From the IMG/VR virus record IMGVR_UViG_3300009790_002236, positions 1 to 27,890 of that record: a DNA stretch of 27,890 nucleotides, one strand, 5' to 3'. Source of the stretch: a virus. Of this stretch, positions 1 to 15,300 are shown in pieces. The first letter of the stretch is position 1. Each line of letters starts with the position of its first letter. The notes below the pieces were generated by a model, which saw nothing but the letters and a program-made list of their open reading frames with translations, was not told where the DNA came from and did not search any database. The translations under genes and the position numbers were made by a program.

Positions 1-380
1 GTATTAGTAGAATCTAAATCACCAGTGATTGCTTGCTTCATATAGTATGCAAGACGCTCATGAGCATAAGCAGACTGGAATACTTGTAAACGAATGTGAA
101 GTAGAATATCATTAGCACCAAGATATCTCTTAGCAACATTTACTGTATGGAAATTACCACCAGCTCTCATATCCTTAATAAATTCTGTCAATATTTGTGA
201 CAGGTCAGTCTTACAACGTAAAGTACCAGCACCAGTACCATCTTGGTTTCTAGGCATATCCAAAGCAAGATCTGGATACTTCTGAAGCATATCGTAAGAT
301 GCTTTATCTACGATAGGACCAGCATTCATTTCAACTAATTCAGCAGCATCTTCATACCTATACTTACTTGCTGCACCAAT
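1..380 (-). other. Alpha-helical module B (left edge of window)
   Basis: Begins with KYRYEDAAELVEMNAGPIV and continues with YDMLQKYPDL, a Cys-Asp pair (RCKTDLSQI) and DMRAGGNFHT, then AKRYLG. Position by position it matches helical module A: RY, AA, L.E.N, then P, C..D, D.R.G.N, A..Y. It is followed by VFQSAYAHERLAYYMKQAI. The gene runs out of the window here. Confidence 0.65.
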
Positions 381-3300
381 TCTATTTGTATAGATGATGT
401 CATCAGATGCATTATGATTATTAACTGGGAATAATTCTTCATAGTAACTGTAAACTCTACCACCAAGGAATTCTGTAGGTGGTGATAGTTTACTAATTGA
501 TCCTAAATGATCTATTGGACTTGCTGAATTTGCATCTTCCAATGTATCAGTAACAATATCAATTAAGTTTTCAATCGTAGTTGTAACATCGGCACAATCC
601 CTATGATTGTAATCCATAACAGTAATGGATCTACTATCAGCAGAAACAAATCTATGTTGTTGTAATACTTGCTTAACAGCACCAGGAACTGCACTATCAA
701 ATGTATGTTGACTTGCAGGACTATATGTAATATTATTAGAACTAGCATTACCAGTATATGTGTGACCATAATCACCACCAGTTGTTATAACTGATCTACT
801 AATAGAATTGGTAGCAGCTGGATTACCAGATACAAATGTATGACTAGCAATATTAGTTGAAGGTATAACGTCAAGAACTTGTACTTCAAAAGTATATCCT
901 GTAAGATTAGTAGGTAGAACTTTCAACCACTTACCACTAGCAGGGTCTTGAGGACGTGGATATGTATGCAAAGTAGCAAAGTTATCCTTACTGCAAACGA
1001 ATGATAATGAATTATCGTCAAACTTAACATATTCACCTGCATCCATATTATGAATTATATTAGTTGTAATCCTCATTATACCTGTGTAGGCATTATATAC
1101 TGCCCCAACTGGTGTATATTTCTGATATACAGAATATAAAATGTGTTCACTAGTATTACTAATAGCACCATTAGATACGTTAATAGTAATAGTAGTTGAA
1201 GTTTTAGCAGTAATTGCGTGTGCCTTATTATATCCCCAGTCACTTGTACGTGGATAGTAATGAACTGTATTACCACCATCCTGAGCACAAATAAATCCAA
1301 ATGCCTGTTTAGCAACTTTTACACTATCACCAACATCAAGATCGTGAGCACCAATATCAATTATCAATTCACCAGTAGTAGGTTCAAACGCAGTTGCAGA
1401 ACCAGCTACTGTTGAAGGATTGTAACCCTTAATAGGAGACTTACCAACATTAACTTCAATAGTACCGTTCTGAGCTCTGATACCATTTGTCTCTGCAGAC
1501 ATAAAGAAGTGAGTTGAAGTATCTGAAGATATTCCTACATTAACTTCAAATGTATCATTTGTCTTATTAGAAATCTCCATCCATCTTCCAGATGAAGGAT
1601 CTGTAGGACGTGGATACTTATGATCTGTTGTATAACCATCTAAGAAACATCTAAATGTTAATGACTCATCAACAATTTGGATGTAATCTCCATTGCTAAG
1701 ACCATGACTTGTAAGTGTAATTTCCATTACTCCAGTTGAAGGAGTAAATGTAGCACCACTTGCAGTACCTGAATTATAGAATACATCAGTAACTTCAATT
1801 GATTTACCACCACCATAAGGATCGGAAGCTCTTGGATATGTCTTAGTGGCACTGTTGCCATCCATATCACAAGTAAACTGTAAACTATTATCAGCAATAA
1901 CAATACTAGAACCTTTACGCATTCCATGCTGTCCTATTGCCATAGTCAAATTACCAGTTTCAGCATCATAAGTTGCACCAGTTGGTGTAAATGTCTGGTT
2001 AGTTCCAGGAGTACCTACATTAACAGTTACAATAACACCACTAACATTAGTAACTTCTAATTCTTTACCTGCTGCACGAACATCGTGTCCAGGTCTAGGA
2101 TAAGACTTAACGGACTGGTTATTGTCCATTGCACAAGTAAATTTAATTGAATTGTCATCAATGGTGACCAAATCACCAGCAACTAAACCACTATTAGGAA
2201 TAGTCATCTCTAAATTACCACTAACTGTATTGTAAGTGGCAGTCTCAACATTCAATGCTTTATAATTTCTATTTGATCCAAAATCAGTTGTTCCTACATT
2301 AACGGTAAATGTATCTGTATTGAATTTTGTAATTGGTAATACTTGCTTATAAGAAGGATCAGTTGTACGTGGATAGGTATGATTAGTAGTACCATCATCC
2401 ATTTCACAAGTAAATGTTATTGAATTTGCATCAATAGCAATTGCCTTTCCTTTCTTATGGAAACAAGCTGGATCTGCACCAGTTAAAGTATGTGTATAAT
2501 TACCACCAGTTCTAATTACTGCCCTTGTTAATCCATTAGCAGTAGCAGACTGGAATGCGTGAGTAGTTGTATTTGAAGATACTCCAACATTAACAATAAA
2601 GGTATCTTTAGTAACACTAGAAACTGGTATATACTTTCCACTAACAGGATCAGTAGAACGTGGATAAGCGTGATCTGATTGTTGACTATCTTGATCACAA
2701 CGGAATGTTAATGAACCATCAGCAATCCAAACCAGATCACCATCCTCAAATCCGTGGTTAGGAATAGTGAGAGTCATGGAACCAGATGCAGGAGTAAATG
2801 CTGCATTAGTTACAGTAAACTGCTCTCCACCAGATTGGAATTCGTGTGTATAATCACCACCAATTGTGAATGCTTCCAAACTACTTCCATCAGGAGTACC
2901 AGTATTCCAAATGTGGGTATATTGTCCACCACACTTAATAGCATTTGCAGCAGCAGATTGGAATACGTGTGTAGAAGTATTTGAAGATATACCAACATCA
3001 ACAGTAACTACACCAGTTGGTCTACTGAATGCAAGAGGAACAGCAGATACGAAAGTATGTGCAGAGGTATCACTAGATCTACCAATGAAAACATCGAATG
3101 TATCTGTCTGTACATTGAATAGAGGTAACCATTCATAGAAAGAAGGATCTGAACGTCTTGGATATGAATGATTAGTTTGATCATTATCCTTAGCACAAGT
3201 AAAGGTTAATCCACCTTCCTCAATCATAATCTTATCATTTGCCTTAACTATTCCATTAGCAGCTCCAGCAGTCCAAATGTGAGTTGACTGATCAGAGATC

Positions 3301-6300
3301 TTTTGCTCACCAAATAAATTACCAGCAAGAATTCCGAAGGTATTCTGTGTAACATTAAAGATTGGGAAGAACTTACCACTTAAAGGATCAGTTGGTCTAG
3401 GATATGAATGACTAGTACTATTACCATCCAAAGCACAGGTGAAGGTTAAAGAATTATCTTCAAGTTTAACCATATCACCATTTTGGAATCCGTGGTTAGC
3501 ACAAGTAATTTCTAATACACCTGTTGTAACATTAAATGCTGTACCAGATTCTGCTTGCTTAGTAGTTGGAGCAGTATAATTGTGTCCTGGTTTTGTTAAT
3601 GTTAATACACCTGTTATTGGATTATATGCTGCAAGATCTGGTGTGAATTGCGTAACCTTAACATCCTGAATAAATGTTGCTGTATTATATGCATAGTCAG
3701 CACCACCAGGAGCATTAGAACCAGCTGCACGAGGATATGTCTTATCTGTTGTTTGTCCATCAAGATCACAACGGAATGTTAATGAATCTTGCTCAATGAA
3801 GATGGAATCACCAGCTCTAGTGATAGCATTATCAACACAACTTACAAATGTATGAGCATAATCACCACCAGTAATTACAGCACCAGTAGAAGCAGCAGTT
3901 AAGACGAAATTATGTTGACCGTTATGACTAATTGCAGTGTTTGGTGACTCGTTAACATTAATAGTAATAGTTGTTGCATCTGCAGCAGTAATTGTACAAG
4001 CAGTATTGTATGCATAGTCAGCATTATTATTGTTATTTGTATTAGCACCGTATGATCTTGGATATGATTTTTGAGTACTGAATCCATCAGCACCATAATC
4101 ACAAACAAAGACTAATGAATTATCCTTTAATCTAATACTTGTTCCTATTGAAAGACTATGTGAACCAATTGTAAGTACTAAATCACCAGTTCCAGAATCA
4201 TAAGTTGCATTAGTAACATCAAAATCTAATTGTGGAGAAGAACCGACCTGAACAGCAAATGTGTCATCAGTTACAGTACCAATAGACATCCACTTTCCAG
4301 ACTTAGGATCAGTGGATCTTGGGTAAGTATGGTTAGTGCTATTTTGGTCTAATGCACAAGTAAAGGTTAAAGCATCATCAGCAATTTTAATCTTATCCCC
4401 TACCATAAATCCGTGGTTAGGAATAGTAACAGTCATTACACCAGTTGCTGCAACATAACTTGCTGTTGTTGCTGTATGTCTAGTAGAATCTTTAAGCCAA
4501 TGGTTACCCAAAGTAAGATCCATAATACCTGTAGCAGGATCATAATCAGCACCAGAAGGTTGGAATGTAGAGAACTTACTAGTTCCAACATTAACAGTGA
4601 AAGCATTATTATGCTGCTTAATAGCACCATTTACTGCAGAAACAAACTGGTGAGTGTAACCACCAAATGTAGTCTTACCAACATACACATCAAATGTAGT
4701 ATTAGTTGAAGCTTCTACAACACTCCATCCATTCCTATAAACTGGGTCAGTCTTACGAGGATATGCGTGAGTTGTAGCATAACTATCTTTACCACATCTG
4801 AATGTTATAGCACCTTCTTCAAATCTAACTAATTCACCAGCAACCTTAACTGCAGAAGATGTAGTTAAACCTACACAAGTATGTGAACTAAGATCTTGTG
4901 AATAACCTACAAACAATTCAAAATCATTAGTGGTTACATTTTGTGCCTCAATCCACTTAGCATATGCAGGGTCTGTTGCACGTGGGTAGAAATGGTCTGT
5001 TGTTTCATCATCTAATCCACAACGGAATACAAATGCACCATCTACAAGTCTACACAAATTACCATTATATACCTGATGACCTGGTGATGTAATCTTCAAC
5101 ATTCCAGTTGCAGGATCATATTCTGCAAATGTTACTGTTCTAGTACTTGGTGGATTTAATAATGCACCAATCGTAACAGTCATCATACCTGTTACTGGAT
5201 TGTATGTTGCATCTGTTGCAGTTCTATCAATTTCAGATATACTGATAACATCTATCGCAGTTCCACGAGCAGGGTCAGTTAATCTTGGATATTGGTGTTG
5301 ACTATTATGTCCATCCATAGCACAAGTGAACACAAATGCACCATCTCTAAGTCTAATGCTATCACCAACCATTACATTAACGTGTCCATTAAATCCAGGA
5401 GAACCAGGTGCTTTAGTACCAATTACCAAATTACCATTTAAAGGTTCATAAGATGCAGTAGTAACATCAAATGTTTTGTTATGAGTCTTACCAACATCTA
5501 TAGTAATAGTATTATCTTTATGAACTATTCCATTTGGTGATGCAGACTTGAATGTATGTCCAGAAGTATCTGGTGATTTTTCAACATTAACATCAAAAGT
5601 ATGAGTAGTGAGGTTAGTAATCTTATGAAGTCTACCGCTAGTTGGGTCTGTAGAACGTGGATATGAATGTTGTGTCTTCTTATTATCTAACTCACATTCA
5701 AATGTAATTGAATTATCAACAATACGTACCTTATCACCGTAACTAAATCCGTGATTGTAGACAGTAACTGTCATTACACCACTAGTAGGATCATAAGATG
5801 CAAAGGCACAATCGTGTGTAGTTCCTTCATATAAAATAGGAATACTATCGTTATAGATGTAATCTACATCTCTTGGATAATACTTGGTTGATTGTAATCC
5901 ATCCATAGTACATTTGAATGGAAGACTTCCTTTAGCAACCTTAATATTAGTACCTGCTTTTAATCTATGCTCGCCAATAGTCATCTTAAGTAGACCTGTT
6001 GATCCACTATAAGTTGCAGCAGTTGGGTTATGAATAACGTCTGGTGTCTTACCAACATTAACTCTAAATGTTGTTGAGTTAACAACATCTACATTTAACC
6101 ATCCTTGACTTGCTTCATCGGAAGCTCTTGGATACTTATGCTCAGATCTATTTTGATCCATAGTACAAGTAAAGGTTAATGATTCATCTTCTAATAAAAC
6201 TTGATCATTCTGTAGTAATCCGTGAGCACTAGATGTTGTAGCCTCAAAAATACCAGTTGCAGGATCATATGTACCACCGTTAATTGATATTGAAGTTGGA

Positions 6301-9300
6301 CCAAACAAACCGTGTGATGATTTGGTTATTACTAAATCACCAGTCTTAGCATTATAAGTTGCATTGGTTGGTGTTAGTTTAGTAGTATTTCCACCACCAT
6401 CTTCAGTAATAGATGTATCAAATGTCTGTTTTAAACCGTGATGACCTTGAACTTTCCATTCATCGTTAGTTACGATGAAGTCCAACATCTGCTCTAATTT
6501 ACCATATGTCCAGACAGTTTCAATAACTTCCTTTTCAACATTAAGAAGTTGAACATTATTAACATCTGTTCTATTAACATAGTAAGATGCTGCATCCCAA
6601 ATCTTATTATTAGCACCATTACGTAAATCGGTAGCAATAGATCTGCAAATATCTTTAACATCATCTTGACAGTTTATGCTACCATTAATAACAGTGAAAT
6701 CTGGGAATTTCTGTTCTAGTAGATATACTGCCTCTTGAGCAATAAACTCTAAGTTTTGCTCTATTAATGTAGCAGCATTTTTGTATCTGTTACTATTTCC
6801 AACAAAACCTTTAGAAACTGCTCTACCAACATTAACTGTAATTGTTGTACCAGTTGCAGCAGTAATTGCTATTGCAGTGTTGTATGCAGGATCAGTTGTA
6901 CGTGGATAAGTATGCTCTGTAGCGTGAAGATCCTTAGAACAAGTGAACTTCAACTTATTAGCACCAATGGTTACAGTATTAGATGTTGTGTAACTATGAG
7001 AACCAATTAGAAGTATTAAATCACCTGTCTCTGGATCGTATGATGCATCAGTAACATCCTTTGTAGTACCATCATTAAATGTAAGAGCTGAACCAGCAGT
7101 TCCACCAACATAAGTATGGACTCCCACATAACGTACACTAGAGATTATAGAATCATTATTGAAGTATTCACCCTTAGTAAATGACTCAGAACCAGACCAA
7201 TCATCAGTCCAAACTTGTCCGTCTTCACCATCAAGGTGAAGTAATAGTTTTGTATTAATATCACCTTGGAATATACCAGATGGAGTTGCGAATGCTGATG
7301 TATAACGAGCAACATCAGATACTCTAATTTCATCAAAGTGTCCAGAATATCCAGTAGAACCATCACCTGCAATACCAATAAACATTGGTTTAGCAGCATA
7401 TGTTGTATTATCAGTACCAGTTCCAGCTTCAACACCATTAATATAAATTTTACCAGTAGTACCTTCTCTTACATAAGCAATATGATACCAAGTATCAGCA
7501 GCTAATGTAGTTCCACCAGTAGTAACAAGATCACTACCATTAACATTCAAACGAACTTGACCACTAGACATATACAGTCTAAGAGCAACTTCAGTTGCAC
7601 TAGCTGCTCTAGTATCAATCATATCTACTGTTCCTGTTATCGCAGCCGCAACAGGTCTACAGAAGAATTCTACAGTAAAGTTACCAGTACCAAAAGCAAT
7701 TTCACTATTTGTAAGTTCGTAAATATAGTCATTTGCTGCTGCTAGATACAGAGATGTTTTTCCAAATTTCTTTTGATCGGTATCTAATTGAGCACCACCT
7801 TCAAATGTGAAGTTAAAATAGTCTTGACCATTAGATTTAGATCTACCAATCTTACCAAGGAATACTATATTACGTGCTTGATTATATCCAATAACTTCAG
7901 CTTTTGTATCACGACTTCTAACTACTTGACCAGATCCAAAGAATCCAGTTCCTTCTTTATCATAGAAAGCTAGTTTTCTAACTCTTCCTTCTTCACCAGA
8001 AATAAAATCTCCAACGTTATTACCATATTCAACTTTCCAATTCCTTACCATTTCTTCTAGCTGGAAATCACCAACTTTATTATCAAATGGAATTACATAA
8101 TTATTAATTTGTTCATTAGCAGGGAAACTAGAATCAAAGTTAGTGACATAATCATTAAAATCAACAATACTTACTTGAGACTTAGAAATATCATCTAAGA
8201 CAATATTTGGATATGATGTGGATGTAATTCTATTGAATAATAGTCCGAAGAATGAAGATCCAGGAGAAATATCAACCTGTCCAATAAATTCTTGAGTTAC
8301 AGGATCTTGATATGCACTGGTTGCAGTAACTGTAGCAACAACACCAGATCCAGCACCAATAATAACATCATTCAACTGAATATTAAAGAGACCTGGAGTT
8401 GACTGATATGTACCAGCAGTCTTACTTAAAGTAAGATCATTAGTAACCTTAATATCAGTACTATACATTGGAGTATCTTCTGTTTGTGAAACAGGAGTTG
8501 TTCCAACCTGACCTCTAATTACAGTCAATGTAGTTGAATTTACATTATCTGTTATAGATTGAATTTCAAATATCTCAGATCCAAATCTAAAACTATCATT
8601 TTCATTTAAATCAATTGTTCCAGCAGGTAGTGGAATTTCTCCACCTTCAAGAGGAATTACTTCAAATGATGTGGTTGATGCACCTATAGCATAACGTAAC
8701 TTACAAACTGGAGTTTCAGAACCAGTTTCTAAGTTAATAGATTCCACCTTAGCAGTATCTCCAGCTAAGTTAGTTACAGTCTCACCAAATGTGAATAGAC
8801 CGATATTACTAACATCTACTTCAGAAGCTAAATTACCAGAGAATCCAGTTGCAGAAACAGTACATAACTCTTGAGCAATAAAAGTTCCCTCAGTAATATA
8901 ACCAGTAATAAAGTTACCAACAACTTTAACTACAGTAAATCTAGCACCAGAAGCAGTACCAACAATAGTATTACCAAGAGTAGGATAGATACCACTTACA
9001 TTAGTAAATGTGAGTTCTCTAGTTTGTATTGTACTAATACTGATGTTAGCATATTTAACACTTGCTGGTGGTTTTGGTGGTTCAGTGAATACAATAGAAT
9101 CTTGTAAAATGTTAAATGCAGTACCTGGATTCTGTACAACACCATTAAGAACAATCATCAACTGGTTTGCGTTAGCAACAACAGTACCACCATCAACAGT
9201 TAGAGGGAATGATGTTCTTTCACCATCAAATAGATGGTCAATATTATCAACTCTCTGTACAACAGATGTCAAAATATTCTCAGAAGATGTCAATCTCTTC

Positions 9301-12300
9301 TGTCTGAATAGTACTTCTGTATTATTAAACTCTGTATAAATTGGTTCAACAAGAGCAAAACTTTGAATATTTGGAACAATTGCCTCTTGAGCAAGTTCGA
9401 CTGATTTAGTTAACTGGAAGAATGTCTCTTTATTAGGAATTTGACCATATTCATTCAAGTTCAACTCACCAAACACCTTAAATGATGCAGGGTGAACATT
9501 CCTGATTAGAATCTCTTTCCACTCACTGATAGAAACAGCAGACTTAACAGCATAAGAGAAGTCCTGATAGTAGTAAGAGTCTTGGATCTTCTGAATAATT
9601 TCAGATGGTTTACCAACATCATCGATGAATTGACCAGTAGTTTTAGTGATAGAACCAATATCTAGAACACCACGAGCAAACTTAAGGTCACTAATAGTAC
9701 CAGAAGACTTAGAAATAACACCAGTTAATTGTTGACCTTCTGAAAAATCACCAGTGTAATCTACAATCTTAAGAATTCTAGGTCCAATCTGCCAACCAGA
9801 GTTAGTAGAAACATATCCAGTTGCTGTTGCAACATCTAATGTATCACCCTGATAAACCATTTCACCTTCAAGGAAGGTAGAAGTAACAACGTTAGCAGTA
9901 GCAGCACCACCAAATGATTCAGTTAAAATACTTTGACGACCTTCACCAGCGTTAACGAAGGAAAGAGCATCTCCAAGTTCTGCGTTTTGTGGAGTAATAG
10001 CAATCTTTAACTGATCTGGTTCTAATGAATTTAAAGTACCAGCAATAGCATAATAAGTAGTACTTGGATTAAGACGACCTGTTGCACCAGCAGCAAGTGG
10101 GAAATCAGCACCATCTCCAGTATCAGTTACCTGAACACTAACTTCAGCACCATTTGGAATACCGTGTGGATAAGCAAATTGTAATAAACCTAAGTCTAAG
10201 TTAACAACATAGTTGAATGCAGATCTCAAACTTACTTGTGGTGTTGATGAATAACCAGCACCTGGATCTTTAACCTCAATATTATCTAATCTACCATTCT
10301 TAATTGTTGCTTCAGCAGTAGCACCAGATCCACCACCACCTTGAATTATTACAGTTGGTGCTAATGAATATCCAGAACCTGGATTTGTAACAGTGATACT
10401 TTCAAGTATACTTGTAGAAGTTAACTGAGCATTTAATGGGAATGTAATCTCAGGACGTAATGTATAGTCGTGAGGATAATCATAACCAAAGTTATTGTTC
10501 TTAAGTTTCTTAATCTTACCAACTTTATCACCTTTAGTGAAGATAGATGCTTCAGTACCAAAAGGAGGAATAACAACAGTCAATTCTGCACCAGATCCAG
10601 CTAATCCTGAACCAAGAATTCCTTCCACACCCTCAACATCAATCGTTGCAGTGGTATATCCTTTACCTGGAGATGTAACTACACAATTTTGAATCTGTCC
10701 TGGAATTGTTATACCTTCTGCATCCTCTCCGTCAGCAACGGTAATTTGAACAAATCCACCTTCACCATCACCAGCAATAGGTACTCCATTATAAGTTCCT
10801 ACAGCATATTCAGTACCTGGTTCAACAATTTGTACTCTTTCAATCTTTCTTGTAGATGCAATATCAGTAACAATAGGTAACTTAGTATAGAAACCACCTG
10901 GGTTAATAATACGAATATCACCAATAGATCCAACTGCTTTCTCAGAACTTGTAGTATAAGATGCTTGTAAAATATCAGCATTCCCTTCTGGTTCATTTAA
11001 AAGAGGGAACTTAAATGTATCTGCACCACGAGTAATTGTTGCACCAGCAATAGAACTTATAGTAAATGTACCTGTATATGGAGAATCTGTAACATCTAAG
11101 TAACTGCCAGGAATAATAGGTGAATCATCACCAGTTCTACCTGGATCAAAGTAATATGAAATATTAGTAACAATTTCTGTATCTATCTTCAATTTAACTG
11201 AAGGTATGACAGTACCACCACCAGTTATACCAGGAGTACCAGTTCTTTCAATAGAGTTGAATGAATACTCCAACTTATAAAGATTATCCTTAGCAAATGA
11301 TAAGTTACCACCAACTAAAGATGAATGACTTAGATCGAAAATGTACTGGTGTCCATAGTACATTTTTAGAACAGGTGATTTAACAAAAATATTAACAACA
11401 CCTGCATTTGATGAAGGAGAAGTTAAAGCAGCTTGTGGTAATTTGTAAGTAAATTCTAATGGACTTACTACACTTTCAACTGGGAAAGCACCATCATACT
11501 CATCATATACAGAACCACCATATGTCTGATCTGGATTACCATCAACATATATCATTTCACCTTGATTTAAATAATGACTAGTACCAGTAATAACATAAAC
11601 TTCATCACTATTATTAACCGCAGTTACTTGTAATATCTTCTTCAAATTAGAAATTAAGGTGATTTTAAGAACACCAGTTAAATTTGTAATTTGAGTTGTA
11701 GTGTAGTCTGCATTAAATGATATATCACCAGAATTTAAATTAATAACAGATCCAACGATATATGCAGAACCACCAGCAACTTCATCTATTCTTATAGAAT
11801 AATCATCATCAGCAAAAGGTTTGAATCTTGCATATTGATTTAAGTTATTAGTTCCACCAATATCAGCAGTAGCATCATAATCTGCTAATGCAATATCAAA
11901 TGTTCCAGGAGTTGTATTATCAACTTGAGCAAAGGTATATCCCTTCATCTCATTAACATCATTTGGAACTGGTCCAACAATACCAAAGGTATCTTGTTCG
12001 TTAAACTGTTCTGTAACTAATGTTCCTGTATTTAAATCATCAGTCCAAGTATTAATATTAACAGCACAATATACCTTATTATTAATGTTATCTACTCTAA
12101 TAATGTATCCACTATTGACGAATGCACCAGTATTAATATTGTTCAATCTCAACTTAGTACCAACTGTAAATAAGAAGGATTGATTAATTGTCAATTCTTG
12201 AATATTATCAATCTTAGTTGTATTAGTAACCTTAAAGTAATACCTATCTTTAATATTTGCAGATATCTTTAATTTCTGAGAACCAGGAGAAGGTACTGTT

Positions 12301-15300
12301 GCTGTTCTAGAACTCCAAAGATCATTTGTATAAGTCAAGGACTCAGTATCTTGAGTCATTGGTGCATCTGCATCATCAAAGTCTAGAGTCTGAAGACCCA
12401 TATCACCTAGTGCAAAATCACCCTCTCCAATAGTCAATACAGAACCAGTAACAGGAGTTACAGCAGTTCTAACAAATCCAAACTGAGTATTTGTCTGTAG
12501 ACCTTTATCACCCAATCTACTAGCATCAGCATTCTTATCTACCTTTAATCCCCAACCAACATAATCGATATAATCATATCTTGTTATATTATTAGTCCAC
12601 CAAGCAGTATCTGTCCAAGCATAATCAAATGCATAAGAAGCTACAGGTGGTAAAGTTGTTATATCAGAAGGAACAGTAGGAGTAACTGCTCTATTTCTCA
12701 ATCTAATATTATCAATCCAGAATTGACCTTGATAATTCTGATTGAAATCTACAGCAGTAGCACCAAAACCAACCTGATTACCAAAGTAAAGATCCTTAGA
12801 ACCAAAAGAAGTATTTGATAATGTACCACTAATTACTTCAATATTATTAATGAATGCTTTAAATACGTTACCTTCTTTTCTTACAGCAACAGTTTGCCAA
12901 CTATTGTCTGCGTACATATTATTCTGAGACGATGATTGTCCAGAACCATTAATTAACTGAGTTGTGCTATTGGTAATAACCATTTGCAACTCACCACTGG
13001 AATTATCATATCCCAACCAGAGTCCACCAGTAGCATCTCTAGCACCACCAATACCCATTAAGGTTTGAACATTCTGTGATAAAGTCTGAGATGCAGATGC
13101 AGATTTGTATACAAAGAACTCTAAAGTCCAATCATTTGCCAATACTGTACCTAATTCTGAACCTGCTACCTTAATATAAGAATTTGTCCAACTAGCACTA
13201 GAACCTGAAGGATCATAACCATAAATCTTTGCCATATTATCAGCAAAGGTTATAGCATTACTTCCTCCAACTGAAGTCATTGTATAATGACCTGTTAAAT
13301 CTGTTTGCTCATTAGCAGCAAAATCAAAGACAAACTCATTTCTATTCCATTGAGTCTGACCATAAACGTGAACATCACCAGAATTATCTGCATTAATTGT
13401 ATGTGCAGTAATACCTTCTATATTATTTTTATCAAACTTATTAGTAGTATGATTCTTAACAATACCATTATATCCAATCTTAACAGTATCAACAGTCTTC
13501 TCGAATGTTACATTATTATGTCTAGTAAATGCAATATTGAGATCACCAAATATATCAATTGATGTATCATTAACAAGGTTTATATCTCTTCCAGGAGCAA
13601 CATAACGATAATTCCATAAAAGAGTGCCCGATTCATTAAGTTTACCAACCCAGAAACTATCTCTAGTTACATCATCAGATTTAAGTCTTAATGTAGCAGC
13701 AACATAAAATTCATTAAATTCATCTACAACAAGACTGGTATCGATGAATGAATATAGAACTGTGTTAAATTCTTTAATCCAATCAACATTAATTGCATTA
13801 ACACCAATAGTTGCCTTACCAAATGATACATTAATATCATCACTAGTTGGAGTAGATGCAGTCTCCATAGTAAAGTATACTGTTGTGCCAATAATGACCA
13901 TATCAGTAATTTTTTCAGACTTATTAGTAGAAACAAGTTTTCTCTTAATTGCAAAGTTACCTAATGTATCGATTGAAGCAATAAATGCATCCCAAGGATT
14001 ACTGGAGTTGGTATTAGTATAACCAGCAATAACATAACGAGTATCGGATAGTTTCTTTAATGAAGTAACATAATCTCCACGTGTTGAACCAGAAATACCA
14101 GCATATGCTTTTTGGAACTGTAAAGTAGCAGATAATCCATTATCTGCTTGATTATACTTACATAGAATGATGTCTGGGTTATATGCATCCAATAAGTTAC
14201 CATTTGGTTTGTTAACACCAACTACCCAAACTTCATTTCCATTAACATCTAATTTGTTAAATTCTGTATAGTATTGCCCATCTGTACTTTCTAAAGTCTT
14301 CTCCCATTCTTTAACACCAGTAGCAGACAATTTTGCTAATAAAGCAACAGTATTTCCAACAGCATCCTTTGTTTTACCACATAAGAAGACTTCTTTACTA
14401 TCGTTTATTTGTATATCATTAATCTGAACATAATTTTGATTTTCTAATTTAGAAATATAGTAATCTGCTTTTTTGAATACCTGTGGATGTGATAGTATAA
14501 CACGAGGGTTTGTTGTATAACCAGAACCAGAATTAATAACATTAACAGTATTAATAGCACCAACATTAGATACAACAGCCTCTAATTTACCACCCGAACC
14601 ATCTCCATCAATAATAATTTCTGGTGGAATTTCATCACTATACCCAGATCCAGGTTGATCTATAATAATTTCTTCAATTCCCTTATACTGACGAACAATA
14701 AATGTCTTGTTCGTATTTTGCATAATAGGTGTGTAATCAATAAACACAATATCATTAGGAACTAGATTATGTGGAGATCCAGTCTGTAAAACACCATAGT
14801 TATTGCCACTAATATTTTCAAAACCATATGAAGCAACATTCTCACCTTTAATCTTAGATATACGAGCAGATACTCCTGTTCCATCAGTATCATCATTATT
14901 AAATACTAAACGGTCATTAACCTGATAGTTTTTACCAGAGTTTTCAATAGTAAATCCAGTAACAGAAGCATCTTCAAATTTAGTAGTAGTCTCAACTTCA
15001 ATATCAACTTTAGAATCAAATTTAACTTTAGGGAAGTAGTCAAATAATTGTAGAGGAGCCTCTTCAAACATTTGATCTGGATCATCAATCTCGTCTTGAG
15101 TTATGATACCATCTCTATTTTCATCTTCTACTTCAAAGAGTAATGTTTCACCAGCTTCAGTTGTTAATGCTGCTGTAGAAGCATTAGGAACCCTATCGAC
15201 ATCAATATCTACATTCTCATATGGGTCTCTATAACGTACAACTCCAGTAGGAATATTTTGCTGAACAGCATCGGCACTAAGATTCCAAGCATCAACTACA

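Noticed and set aside
835-7050. CRISPR-like regular repeats
   Set aside because: The periodicity is at the protein level, spacing varies from about 216 to 494 nt, and units are coding and diverged. No short palindromic repeats with unique spacers.
563-15088. Series of minus-strand frames of 60-97 codons rich in Leu, Ile and Val, all in one shifted phase
   Set aside because: They lie inside the giant gene in one consistent offset frame. Codons of the Thr/Asn/Gly-rich repeats read as hydrophobic residues when shifted, which imitates membrane proteins. No ribosome sites or independent context.
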